From NCBI GenBank assembly GCA_946186185.1, contig CAMHMJ010000002.1, forward strand, positions 106,432 to 170,431: DNA of 64,000 nucleotides. Reading direction: 5' to 3'. A model generated the notes under the pieces. The model did not search any database. It was not told the origin of the DNA and saw only the letters and a program-made list of their open reading frames with translations. A program made the translations under genes and the position numbers. Below, one piece after another: positions 17,701-24,719 of this stretch. Origin of the DNA: an uncultured Treponema sp. (GTDB lineage: Bacteria > Spirochaetota > Spirochaetia > Treponematales > Treponemataceae). Every line of letters begins with the position of its first letter. Positions within the stretch are counted from its first letter, which is position 1.

Positions 17701-17881
17701 CTTCATCATTTGTAAGCCCGTCTTTATCCCAGTCTTCTGAAAGGACCGGATTTTTCGGATTTTTTGGCGAAGGCTCTGCCTCCTGCTGACAGGAAATAAA
17801 GGATACTGCAAATGATATACAGATTAGAAAAATAATAAAATTACCATTGAAAAAAGCATGCTTTTGTCTTTTAATTTTCAT
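14756..17881 (-). CDS. Lipoprotein with a binary toxin B/anthrax PA-like translocation domain
   Basis: A 1041-residue protein with lipobox FISC (Cys31). Residues about 50-86 hold Ca-binding acidic loops (DWDKDGLTNDEE, DADTDGDGYSDYEEA). Residues about 106-410 resemble the oligomerisation/pore domain of PA and binary toxin B. They show a Ser/Thr/Asn-rich strand pair (SNTSSRSNTNSN to GDTTSFSNSEA), the segment VSVGIKIKNNSNVSYVLNNI like PA's ANIRYVNTGTAPIYNV, and ELTLTEALSDCLPN like PA's DMTLKEALK. Residues about 488-556 repeat the Ca module (DKDGIP, DTDGDTISDYAELTGWTV, DTDGDGVND). The rest looks like beta-sandwich modules. SD GGGAG precedes ATG 17881. Similarity was judged by eye; toxin activity is not implied. 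Confidence 0.7.
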   Translation of the reverse strand: MKIKRQKHAFFNGNFIIFLICISFAVSFISCQQEAEPSPKNPKNPVLSEDWDKDGLTNDEEINAYHTNPYDADTDGDGYSDYEEAVTLKNDNTNKFNPLLADTPDVQIQIVTTPSIGLIKTYSDGTTESQALTNSESESNTSSRSNTNSNTKTWEGGFTVGASVTKNWGVTNGGAQGSVSVNASTSWKWVRGDTTSFSNSEAQSIASTYAETKSKAATKTENYTGGVVSVGIKIKNNSNVSYVLNNIMLEAYKISYGNNNEQTETAATNLYPTTAAAAEPTLLNATIPAGGETGVIKFSSAQLPVAAIESIMNGLVGFKIDVSSIKISSEDTKDFTKITTAVDAKTALITVDYGPCFDSSIMPIAKSLPETKSFQIATKRTPLSLEETTPVTYKELTLTEALSDCLPNVVTWYTDEKNHKMIKSIYEVEGKATNPEGMEGDWFIAVITYENGIADVKYYGPSEEKYYYNADQIIVRAGDDITVMYSVDKDKDGIPLREEELFGTSDDSTDTDGDTISDYAELTGWTVAQTGTVTCTNPALKDTDGDGVNDNEDPYPTVSSVLSNAYLKSIDISYNPFNSRPFDTGSTLNLDVGLWDSEVLKNRECEILHLKSIDENATNSDGSSQYAFTLKGGEIPSSAFLLQPKVSHGSANYEYYLIRGWAEKDLSYDEIEGEKTYGNKTYAGITKEEYNNMILLSASGNEDGNLDLTSLPIGKFKIAVKVSSSDKANHVWYIIRFDSPLEVPSHTMAGISASDGENAKVSLSWAKITESRATNLLIVRYRGENPDVNYVPDHNYIVAAENTTLQTDTESSPYYMVIPCDQSSAMDEIAWANGYWYYFYSYYKDSKTNTYYVSKSGSPINAIAEIPDSFTVSAKFERLTITDDFGDEGHSFELKWTIWQSTDGGTEVLVNDHDQEWKGDYDNIRQSNWYSLVNDECTAVFQNIKKNQDCRMNIHVRLREIDDGAEDDDIDNINIDLFYDSKTKTLKYDAEKHNTGADSSSNLNPVEFTFGNQTPVRFSFNTKNGHKSVAGYFDLTLLWAK

Positions 17882-17994
17882 AGTGTCTCCCTATTAATTA
17901 TGACATGAAGATAGTGAAAAGCAAGAAAAAATAATTCTTAATTCAAAATAGAAATTCAAAAATCTTTAGAAATATAGTCATTTAATTTTTTCAG

Positions 17995-18003
17995 TGGTAT
18001 AAT
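17995..18003 (+). promoter_or_regulatory. Extended -10 promoter of the toxin-antitoxin cluster
   Basis: TGG-TATAAT (17995-18003), about 69 nt before ATG 18072. No clear -35 is seen, as is common for extended -10 promoters. The leader has only a weak SD-like AAGTAAG. Confidence 0.55.
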
Positions 18004-18071
18004 ACAGTATGGATTTATGCTCTGTTTATATTCCGATGATATTTTTTCATTAACGAAGTAAGAAAAATTCT

Positions 18072-18290
18072 ATGACAGAAAACGACCAGATTTTATTTAT
18101 GCAGATTCGTCTCATTCGCATGATGGCAGAAAAGAATAATCTTACTTTGAAGCAGTCGGCAGAATTATTTGATAAATTCAATGTACTTCCGTTTATTCGT
18201 GAAGGTTTTGGTATTTTTCACGTGGAAGGAGATGAGGCCGTCTTTGATGAAGTAATACAATTCCTTAAAGCAAAAGGAGCTGTTTTATGA
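18072..18290 (+). CDS. DUF3791-like small protein, putative antitoxin
   Basis: A 72-residue acidic helical protein (QILFMQIRLIRMMAEKNNLT, FNVLPFIREGFGIFHVEGDEAV) matching the pattern of DUF3791 proteins. Such proteins are regularly encoded directly before DUF3990 proteins in gut bacteria and Treponema. Its stop overlaps the next ATG by four bases (ATGA), as expected for co-translated antitoxin-toxin pairs. The antitoxin role is inferred from this linkage only. Confidence 0.65.
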   Translation: MTENDQILFMQIRLIRMMAEKNNLTLKQSAELFDKFNVLPFIREGFGIFHVEGDEAVFDEVIQFLKAKGAVL

Positions 18291-18853
18291 AAAAACTGGA
18301 AAACGGATTGACACTGTATCACGGAAGTTATTGTGTTGTTGAAAATCCTGATTTGAATAAATGTGCGAATTATAAAGATTTTGGACGCGGGTTTTATCTT
18401 ACCACTTCTAAAGAGCAGGCTAAGTCCTTTGCAAAGATTTCATTAACCAAAGCAAAAGCAAGAGGCGATGTTCCTTTTTCCGAAAAATTTGCCCATGTTT
18501 CATTTTTCAAAGTTAAAGATATAGGTGAGTTAAATACTTTTGCGTTTGAAACAGCCGATGTTGACTGGCTTCATTGCATCGTCTCTCACAGAAAAGAAAG
18601 TGCTTTTTCAGATATCCGTAAATCCATGCTGAAATACGATGTAATTTCGGGAAAGATAGCAAATGATGATACCAATACTACGATTGTTGCTTATATGGGA
18701 AACGTTTTTGGTTCTATGGGTAGCGAACAGGCAGATAAAATGTGTATCAGTCTGTTAATGCCGGAGCGCCTGTGCGACCAGTTTTGCTTTAGAACAGATA
18801 AATCAATTTCGGTTCTTGAATTTTTCAAAAGCGAAAAAGTTTCTCTGGACTAG
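18287..18853 (+). CDS. DUF3990-like ADP-ribosyltransferase-fold protein, putative toxin
   Basis: A 188-residue protein with two landmarks of the ADP-ribosyltransferase fold: LYHGS (about residues 10-14, NAD-binding His) and GRGFYLTTS (about 33-41, the conserved Tyr in the second motif). The third catalytic position is not certain by eye. The DUF3990 family has been placed in the ART superfamily and is commonly paired with small DUF3791-type partners. Target is unknown. It overlaps the upstream gene by four bases and is followed 11 nt later by another small gene. Local base composition is AT-rich compared with the flanks, as in mobile accessory cassettes. Confidence 0.65.
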   Translation: MKKLENGLTLYHGSYCVVENPDLNKCANYKDFGRGFYLTTSKEQAKSFAKISLTKAKARGDVPFSEKFAHVSFFKVKDIGELNTFAFETADVDWLHCIVSHRKESAFSDIRKSMLKYDVISGKIANDDTNTTIVAYMGNVFGSMGSEQADKMCISLLMPERLCDQFCFRTDKSISVLEFFKSEKVSLD

Positions 18854-18864
18854 ATGGAGTAATT

Positions 18865-19071
18865 ATGACAAATGACAAAACCCTTTTTGCAATGGATTTG
18901 ACAACTTTAATGGTGGTAGAGCAGCTTTCCAAAGAAACTGATCAGCCTTCTGAAAAGGTTCTCATAGATTTTATGGAATCTAATACCGCAAAAACTCTAT
19001 ATGATGATTCTACAAAGCTGTGGTGGGACGGCCCTTCCGCAACTGTAGAAGAATATAAAAGGTACAAATAA
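18865..19071 (+). CDS. Small acidic helical protein of the DUF3791/3990 cluster
   Basis: A 68-residue protein (DLTTLMVVEQLSKETDQPSEKVLIDFMES, then YDDSTKLWWDGPSATVEEYKRY). It has the form of the second small partner often found with DUF3990 proteins. It has an SD-like TGGAG and begins 11 nt after the ART-like gene. Its stop codon lies one base before the first copy of the rlmJ 5' end (19073), which suggests it was once directly followed by rlmJ. It may be an antitoxin or accessory regulator; this is inference. Confidence 0.6.
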   Translation: MTNDKTLFAMDLTTLMVVEQLSKETDQPSEKVLIDFMESNTAKTLYDDSTKLWWDGPSATVEEYKRYK

Positions 19072-19072
19072 A

Positions 19073-19096
19073 ATGCTCTCATACCTCCACAGCTTT
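19073..19096. repeat. 24-bp direct repeat, left copy (duplicate of rlmJ 5' end)
   Basis: These 24 bases are identical to 21011-21034, the first eight codons of rlmJ (encoding MLSYLHSF). The frame here is lost after the repeat. The two copies flank the ATPase-TOPRIM pair exactly and look like attL/attR cores or a target-site duplication. Confidence 0.85.
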
Positions 19097-19124
19097 ATTT
19101 TAATAAGCAAAAATCATAATAATA

Positions 19125-19133
19125 TGCTATAAT
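19125..19133 (+). promoter_or_regulatory. Extended -10 promoter of the ATPase-TOPRIM pair
   Basis: TGC-TATAAT (19125-19133), followed by an SD GGAG at about 19141 and ATG 19152. It lies inside the region bounded by the 24-bp repeats, so the pair carries its own promoter. Confidence 0.6.
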
Positions 19134-19151
19134 CCCACTTGGAGCAAAAAA

Positions 19152-20264
19152 ATGTCAAATATTCACATAAAATCTTTATCCATAGAAACCTACAGAGGAA
19201 TCCAGAATCTCAATCTCGATAATTTCTCTGGGATTAACATTCTTACTGGAGACAATAATTCTGGAAAAACAAGTGTTCTTGAAATTCTAAAGACTTCCGG
19301 GAATCCTCTTTCTCCGCTTTCTTGGACATTGGTTGGAAGAAGTGAAAACTCTAACATGCCAACTAGAACTCCTTTTGAAACGATTAAGGATTTATTTTCT
19401 GTTGCAGCGGATGATTTACGAATTGCTTATTCCAAGGTTGATGAAAAAAACGGAAAATCTTCTATCGAATTAAAAGCTGAGATTTCTAAGGAAAAGACAA
19501 TAAAAAGAGAATATTGCAAAATTGCTCATATTGAATGCGAACCTGGTGAAGAATATTCCGAAATGGAAATGATTAAGCTTCATACAGATTTATTCTTCAA
19601 TGGAAACAATGAAGATTCTTTTGATGTCTATAATGTTACCAGATTTGAAGGCTTTGCTGAAAATGCTGATAAGCCTTATGAAAAATATGAAACAGGTTAT
19701 ATATCTCCAAGCATTTATAATGAAGAATGCCCGATTATAAATAAGATTATCAATAATAATGAAACTCATGCTGAGCTTGTTGAAATATTAAAGCTTTTTG
19801 ACGATGATATTCTGGATATTGTTCCGTCTGTCAGGGAATATTCAATTCCATTTCCTGTGAAGGACAGCTATCAAATCCGTTCAAAGCAGTTTGGAAAGCT
19901 TATTCCGCTTAATGTTTATGGTGATGGATTGAAAAAAGCAATCTGGCTTGTTGCTTCTGTTATTGCTCATAAAAATGGAGTTCTCCTTATTGATGAGTTT
20001 GAGACGGCAATTCATACTTCCGTAATGGATAATCTTTTTTCATGGATTTTTAAGGCTGCAAAAAGATTTAATGTGCAGTTATTCCTAACAACTCACAGTA
20101 AGGAAGCTCTTCAGAAAGTTCTGGCTTTGAATTCTGAGCCTGAATTAAAGAATCAAATTACACTTTATACATTATATAAAATTGATGGAAAGAATATTGC
20201 AAGAAGGCTTTCTGCTGAGCGTGCCATTGAAGCCGATAAAAACTTTGGACAGGAGCTCAGATGA
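19152..20264 (+). CDS. AAA ATPase of the OLD/RecF-like class (defence candidate)
   Basis: A 370-residue ABC-type ATPase. Walker A is LTGDNNSGKTSVLEIL (about residues 32-47). The signature region is NVYGDGLKKAIW, Walker B is GVLLIDEFETAIH, and the switch His is in LFLTTHSKEAL. This layout is found in OLD-family and related abortive-infection ATPases. There is no SMC-length coiled coil. It overlaps a TOPRIM gene by four bases, so the pair looks like a split OLD or PARIS-like (ATPase plus TOPRIM) system. Phage defence is inferred, not shown. The gene is AT-rich and lies between 24-bp direct repeats. Confidence 0.75.
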   Translation: MSNIHIKSLSIETYRGIQNLNLDNFSGINILTGDNNSGKTSVLEILKTSGNPLSPLSWTLVGRSENSNMPTRTPFETIKDLFSVAADDLRIAYSKVDEKNGKSSIELKAEISKEKTIKREYCKIAHIECEPGEEYSEMEMIKLHTDLFFNGNNEDSFDVYNVTRFEGFAENADKPYEKYETGYISPSIYNEECPIINKIINNNETHAELVEILKLFDDDILDIVPSVREYSIPFPVKDSYQIRSKQFGKLIPLNVYGDGLKKAIWLVASVIAHKNGVLLIDEFETAIHTSVMDNLFSWIFKAAKRFNVQLFLTTHSKEALQKVLALNSEPELKNQITLYTLYKIDGKNIARRLSAERAIEADKNFGQELR

Positions 20265-20995
20265 TGAAGTCGATTATTATTTGTGAAGGCGAAACAGATT
20301 TCACTTTGCTTCAGTATTTTATGATTAAGGTTTATGGCTGGAGCGATTCTGGGAAAAATACTTTTAATCCTGAAATTAAAGGCATTTTATCCAGAGATTT
20401 TGTAAAAGATTCAAATATGCTCACAATTATTTCAGCAGGTGGATGTTCCAACTTAAAAGAAGTTTTTTCTGCTGTTATAAGGAATAATGAGAATACAGTT
20501 TTTGATTCAGAACGTTTTTCAAAGGTTGTTATCATAACTGATAATGACGAAGAAGGAACTGAATCAAAAATCGTTTCTGAGCTTAATGCTGTTAGTAGTG
20601 TAGCCGGAGAAATCAGTAATAGAAAATGGTCAAAGCTCTCGTTCACTGATATGACAAATAATAAGACTCCGTTTGAAGTCGATGTATTGTTGCTCGTAAT
20701 TCCTTTTGATGAAAATGGCGCTCTTGAAACATTTCTTTTGAATTCAATTTCAAAACAGGATTCTTATGATGCCGAGATTATCAGGAAGGGTAATGATTTT
20801 GTTGATATTGCAGACCCGGACTCTAAATATTTGAAACACCGTTCTTTGAAAACAAAAGCTAAATTTGATGTCTATTTTTCTATCAGGACTGCGGCTAAAC
20901 AATTCCGGATGCGTCAGGATATTCTGAAAAATGTTCCATGGGAAGATTACGAAAATATTCGCGAAGTATTTAAAGAATTGTCGAAACTGGGATAA
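20261..20995 (+). CDS. TOPRIM-domain protein (DUF3226-like), partner of the ATPase
   Basis: A 244-residue protein with TOPRIM hallmarks: the catalytic Glu in IICEGETDFTLLQYF (about residues 5-20) and the DxD motif in VVIITDNDEEGTES (about 88-100). TOPRIM folds bind metal and cleave nucleic acid in OLD nucleases, topoisomerases and primases. The gene starts within the end of the ATPase gene (ATGATG), so the two are co-translated and probably form one complex. It ends 15 nt before rlmJ. Whether it is a DNA or RNA nuclease cannot be told. Confidence 0.7.
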   Translation: MMKSIIICEGETDFTLLQYFMIKVYGWSDSGKNTFNPEIKGILSRDFVKDSNMLTIISAGGCSNLKEVFSAVIRNNENTVFDSERFSKVVIITDNDEEGTESKIVSELNAVSSVAGEISNRKWSKLSFTDMTNNKTPFEVDVLLLVIPFDENGALETFLLNSISKQDSYDAEIIRKGNDFVDIADPDSKYLKHRSLKTKAKFDVYFSIRTAAKQFRMRQDILKNVPWEDYENIREVFKELSKLG

Positions 20996-21010
20996 AAATA
21001 GGAAATCAAT

Positions 21011-21034
21011 ATGCTCTCATACCTCCACAGCTTT
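21011..21034. repeat. 24-bp direct repeat, right copy (rlmJ codons 1-8)
   Basis: Exact match to 19073-19096. It forms the functional start of rlmJ. The SD AGGAAATCA just upstream belongs to the inserted side, so the insertion supplied the present ribosome-binding site. Confidence 0.85.
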
Positions 21035-22087
21035 CACGCGGGAAATCACGCGGATATTCTAAAACACATAACTCTCTTGTATACTCTTGAATATTTCAAT
21101 AAAAAAGATAAGCCGTACACCGTTTTTGACACTCATTCCGGCCGGGGCTTGTATGATTTACAGAGTGAGGCGGCTCTAAAAACCGGGGAGGCTGCAAAGG
21201 GAATCGCCCGTCTTCTGGAGGATTTTTCAAAGAAGGGGGGTGAAAATCCAGACGGCTCGAAAAATCAGCAGCTTCCAGACAAGCATGTGACTCCGGAAGC
21301 TTCAGAAAGTCCCGCTTCATGCCAAAATGACCTCGCTTCTTACATCGATTTTGTTCGCTTTTCCCTTAAAAAGGGGTTTTATCCCGGAAGCCCCGCTTTT
21401 GAACGCGCTTTTTTGAAAGAAGGAAGCACACTTTTTCTTACTGAACTACACAAAACTGAATACAGCGCATTGTGCGAAAATATTAAAAAACTGGAAGATT
21501 TTGAATTGTGGGGCGAAAATGTTCCCGGCAGTGACGAAAAGTCCCTGGCCTTGCGCGAAAAATATCCTGCCTCAAACCATAAGTTCTCCAGAAACTGCAC
21601 CGTAAAAATCGAAAATAAGGACGGTTTTTCTCTTCTTAAGGCTTCCGTTCCACCTGTAATCAAGCGGGGTTTTGTTCTCTGCGACCCGAGTTACGAGGAA
21701 ACTTCCGATTATACAAACGCTTCTGAAATTCTTTCCCTGGTTCACAAAAAATGGAGCGGGGCAAGCCTTCTTCTGTGGTATCCGCTTCTTTCAAACCGGG
21801 CTGAAGAAATTGAAAATATGAAACAGGCTATTCTTTCAACAGTGAAAAACAGGGACAGCCACACGGAAGTGCTGGACGCTATGCTTCTGGTGGATACTCC
21901 AGAAAGCCACACAGAAACTTCTCTCAAAGAAGCTATAGGAAGTGCAAAGCCACGGCTTTACGGAAGCGGAATGTTTGTCGTAAATCCCTGCTGGGGATTG
22001 GACGAGCACTTGTCTTCCGTTCTGACCTATCTTTCCAAGCTTCTTGGCCGGGATGGAAACGGCAGTTTTTCCGTGGAGATGATGTAG
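21011..22087 (+). CDS. rlmJ: 23S rRNA (adenine2030-N6)-methyltransferase RlmJ
   Basis: A 358-residue SAM-dependent methyltransferase. The N-terminus MLSYLHSFHAGNHADILKH is diagnostic for RlmJ. Other family blocks are FDTHSGRGLYDL (SAM binding), YPGSPAFERAFL, LTELHKTEY and LLLWYPLL. The catalytic motif reads DPSYE rather than the usual DPPYE. It is longer than the about 280 of typical members; residues about 75-105 (KKGGENPDGSKNQQLPDKH and following) are a low-complexity insert and contain a G6 run. Its 5' end is duplicated upstream. Confidence 0.92.
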   Translation: MLSYLHSFHAGNHADILKHITLLYTLEYFNKKDKPYTVFDTHSGRGLYDLQSEAALKTGEAAKGIARLLEDFSKKGGENPDGSKNQQLPDKHVTPEASESPASCQNDLASYIDFVRFSLKKGFYPGSPAFERAFLKEGSTLFLTELHKTEYSALCENIKKLEDFELWGENVPGSDEKSLALREKYPASNHKFSRNCTVKIENKDGFSLLKASVPPVIKRGFVLCDPSYEETSDYTNASEILSLVHKKWSGASLLLWYPLLSNRAEEIENMKQAILSTVKNRDSHTEVLDAMLLVDTPESHTETSLKEAIGSAKPRLYGSGMFVVNPCWGLDEHLSSVLTYLSKLLGRDGNGSFSVEMM

Positions 22088-22161
22088 CCGGGATTATTCC
22101 TGTTTTTTGACAGCCGTTCCTTGAGGAGTCAGGAATTGTTGCAGCGTTTTCTAAAAATCCT

Positions 22162-22407
22162 TTAATCCTTCATTACGGCGATTGCAAGCTGGTCGGCGCA
22201 GCTTGTGGTTTTGAAGCCGCAGATGTTTCCCTTTAATTTTGCAGAAATTTCTTCGGCCTTCATTCCGTCGCAGAGCTTTGAAATTGCTTTAAGGTTTCCG
22301 TTGCAGCCGCCTTCAAAGCTGATGCCTGTAATTGTTCCGTCGTCGTTTTTTGTAAAATGGATTACCTTTGCGCAGGTACCTGTTGTTTTAAATGTTACTT
22401 CTTTCAT
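22162..22407 (-). CDS. TSCPD-domain protein (TIGR03905-like)
   Basis: An 81-residue protein with conserved Cys in TGTCAKVIHF, EGGCNGNLKAISKL, NICGFKTTSCADQLA. The last segment gives the TSCPD domain its name (here TSCADQ). The domain also occurs at the end of vitamin B12-dependent ribonucleotide reductases; the stand-alone protein has no firm role but the Cys pattern suggests metal binding. SD AGGAAG precedes the ATG. Monocistronic. Confidence 0.85.
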   Translation of the reverse strand: MKEVTFKTTGTCAKVIHFTKNDDGTITGISFEGGCNGNLKAISKLCDGMKAEEISAKLKGNICGFKTTSCADQLAIAVMKD

Positions 22408-22438
22408 GTAAAATCTTCCTGAGTGCCCGTTTCAGGCA

Positions 22439-23017
22439 CTAATAATAAAATCTAACTCCCGTATTAACCGGTATTTTTAAGCTGAAGTCGCAGGTGTGGC
22501 CTGTATCATTAAAAAAACTGAATCCCGGCTGAACAGCTCCCTGAACAAAATATTCAAAAAAGCCGTCGTAGAAAATCCAGCTTAAGCCAAAAACTGCCCG
22601 AGGTGCAAGATTCAGAGTTGCTTTTAAGTCAGAATCCTTCGTAAAAAGAGTAGTGCCGGCTGCTCCTCCAAGTCCTGCAAAAAGAGAGGAAAAGCTTCCT
22701 GTCTGGATTTCTAAAAAATGATAATCTGCGGTAACTGAAAAATCAAAATGATTGTTTAAAAAATCCCAGTCGTTGCAGACTGCAAGTGAAAGAGGAAAAT
22801 TGTCGGTTTTAAGGGTAAAAGCCGCTCCTCCTTCCAGTAAAAAGTTTTCGAAAGCTTTCGTTTCCTCAGACCCGCCAGTACTTTTCGAAGCCTTTTCATC
22901 CTCGGAATTGAAAGAAAAACCCGGAACAATATTGATCTGAGCTCCCACGCCCAGGGAAAATGCGTTAAAACTCAGTGAAAAAAATGCAAGAATCAAAAAT
23001 TTTTTGAAAAAATTCAT
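22439..23017 (-). CDS. Small outer-membrane beta-barrel-like protein
   Basis: About 192 residues from ATG 23017. The frame is open further upstream, but the basic start MNFFKKFLILAFFSLSFNAFS is a clear signal peptide, probably cleaved after FNAFS. The mature part alternates polar and aromatic residues and ends RFYY, with a terminal aromatic as in outer-membrane barrels. No family recognised. A promoter with 17-bp spacing lies six bases before this ATG, which supports the start and suggests a leaderless mRNA. Confidence 0.65.
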   Translation of the reverse strand: MNFFKKFLILAFFSLSFNAFSLGVGAQINIVPGFSFNSEDEKASKSTGGSEETKAFENFLLEGGAAFTLKTDNFPLSLAVCNDWDFLNNHFDFSVTADYHFLEIQTGSFSSLFAGLGGAAGTTLFTKDSDLKATLNLAPRAVFGLSWIFYDGFFEYFVQGAVQPGFSFFNDTGHTCDFSLKIPVNTGVRFYY

Positions 23018-23052
23018 ACAATGAATATACAAAATTTTTGAAATAATTACAA
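23018..23052 (-). promoter_or_regulatory. Promoter placed for a leaderless start
   Basis: On the minus strand: TTGTAA (23052-23047), 17-bp spacer, TATATT (23029-23024), six bases to ATG 23017. No SD. Confidence 0.7.
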
Positions 23053-23192
23053 ATCGCCTTTCTTTTACAAATAGCCTTTCTTTCTCAAATCTCCATTCTT
23101 CCACAGATTTCTGTTCTATTCACAATTCTCTTTTCTCTTTTTTAAAAATCTTCTATAATAAATCCAATAATTCAATTAAAAAGGACTAAAAT

Positions 23193-24425
23193 ATGTCATT
23201 GTATGAAGATTTGAAATGGCGCGGCCTTATTAAGGACGTTGCAGGCGAAGAAAGTGATTTGCAGAAAATTTTGGACGGAAAGCCGTTTTCTTTTTATTGG
23301 GGAACTGACCCCACGGCAGACAGCCTTCATATTGGCCATTATTCTTCTCTCTGTATGGCAAAGCGTCTTGCAAATGCAGGTCACCATCCGGTTCTTTTGT
23401 GCGGTGGTGCTACAGGCCGAATCGGAGACCCTCGTCCGACTGCTGAGCGTGAAATCATTTCTGAAGAAACAGTAAACAACAACATTAAAGGACTTCAGGC
23501 TCAGGTTTCAAAAATTGTTCCTTCCGCTGAAGTTGTTGATAACTACGACTGGCTTAAGGATTACACCTTCCTGAACTTTTTGCGGGATGTAGGAAAGTAC
23601 ATCAATGTAAACTACATGCTGGATAAGGATATTATTCGCCGCCGTCTTGAAAACGGTATTACCTATGCTGAATTTTCTTACATGCTCATGCAGGGCTATG
23701 ATTTTGTTCATCTTTTCCAGGAAAAGAACTGTATCATGGAAGTTGCAGGAAGCGACCAGTGGGGTAATATTACAACGGGTGTTGATTTAATCCGTAAAAT
23801 GCTTGATAAACAGGCATACGCTTTCACAATGCCGTTGATTCTTGATGCAACAGGAAAGAAATTCGGTAAGTCTGAAGGAAATGCCCTCTGGCTGGACAAA
23901 AACAAGACCAGCGCTTACGAAATCTACCAGTACCTCATCAATTCTGACGATTCAAAGGTTATCGAATATCTTAAGGTTTTCACCTTCCTTTCACGGGAAG
24001 AAATCGAAAAGATTGAGGCTGAACAGAAAGCCGCTCCTGAAACACGAATCGCTCAGAAAACACTTGCCTGGGAAGTTGTAAAAGACCTCCACGGAAAAGA
24101 AGAAGCTGACAATGCAGTTTTAGTAAGCCAGAAGCTTTTTGCTGGAGATTTCAAAGGGGTTTCTGTAAAGGACATTATGAGCGGAATGAAGGGAGTTCCT
24201 TCTTTCAAGTTTGAAGGCGACAAAAACATCGTTGATCTTCTTGTTGATAACAAGATTGCTTCTTCAAAACGCGAAGCCCGTGAATTTATAACTGGAAATG
24301 CAGTAAGCGTAAACGGCGAAACCGTAAACAGCCTTGAAGCCGTTATCACAAAAGATATGGCTCTGGAAGGAAAAATCATCATCATCCGCCGTGGAAAGAA
24401 AAAGTACTTTATTGCGGAAGTGTAA
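23193..24425 (+). CDS. tyrS: Tyrosine--tRNA ligase
   Basis: A 410-residue class I synthetase for tRNA-Tyr. Landmarks are FYWGTDPTADSLHIGHY (HIGH motif LHIGH), GGATGRIGDPRP, GSDQWGNITTG, KKFGKSEGNALWLD (KMSKS equivalent, KFGKS), and a C-terminal S4 RNA-binding domain with NKIASSKREAREFITGNAVSVNG. A good SD (AAAGGA) precedes ATG 23193, and TATAAT lies about 40 nt upstream at 23154. Monocistronic. Confidence 0.97.
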   Translation: MSLYEDLKWRGLIKDVAGEESDLQKILDGKPFSFYWGTDPTADSLHIGHYSSLCMAKRLANAGHHPVLLCGGATGRIGDPRPTAEREIISEETVNNNIKGLQAQVSKIVPSAEVVDNYDWLKDYTFLNFLRDVGKYINVNYMLDKDIIRRRLENGITYAEFSYMLMQGYDFVHLFQEKNCIMEVAGSDQWGNITTGVDLIRKMLDKQAYAFTMPLILDATGKKFGKSEGNALWLDKNKTSAYEIYQYLINSDDSKVIEYLKVFTFLSREEIEKIEAEQKAAPETRIAQKTLAWEVVKDLHGKEEADNAVLVSQKLFAGDFKGVSVKDIMSGMKGVPSFKFEGDKNIVDLLVDNKIASSKREAREFITGNAVSVNGETVNSLEAVITKDMALEGKIIIIRRGKKKYFIAEV

Positions 24426-24429
24426 AGAT

Positions 24430-24715
24430 GAAAGAGCCAATTTTGATTTTATAATTCTTAATAGCAAAATTGGCTACCGGTCACAATCTCGTGGTTGCAA
24501 AAACGCGCACTAGTGCACCGCCTTCGCAGCACAGCTGCTCGGAGACTCGCTCAAAATGCTCCACTGGAGCATTTTGCCGGCTACAGCCGTCGCTCCCTAT
24601 GCTTGTGGCATAGGAACTATAAAATGCCGCTTCGCGTCATCCACAAGCAGAGCATTTTTGCCCCACGATTCGTTCCCTCCCGCCAATTTAGTAAATTGAT
24701 ATTCGCCTTCTGTCT
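24430..24715. repeat. Intergenic palindromic repeat copy B (composite of hairpins)
   Basis: Holds AGCCAATTTT paired with AAAATTGGCT, then AAAATGCTCC/GGAGCATTTT, then CCTATGC/GCATAGG hairpins. It ends with GCCAATTTAG near the ParB-like gene. The AGCCAATTTT and TTTATAATTC blocks match, in inverse orientation, the ends of copy F at 60.7 kb. No coding potential is apparent in this 290-bp gap. Confidence 0.65.
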
Positions 24716-24719
24716 TATT

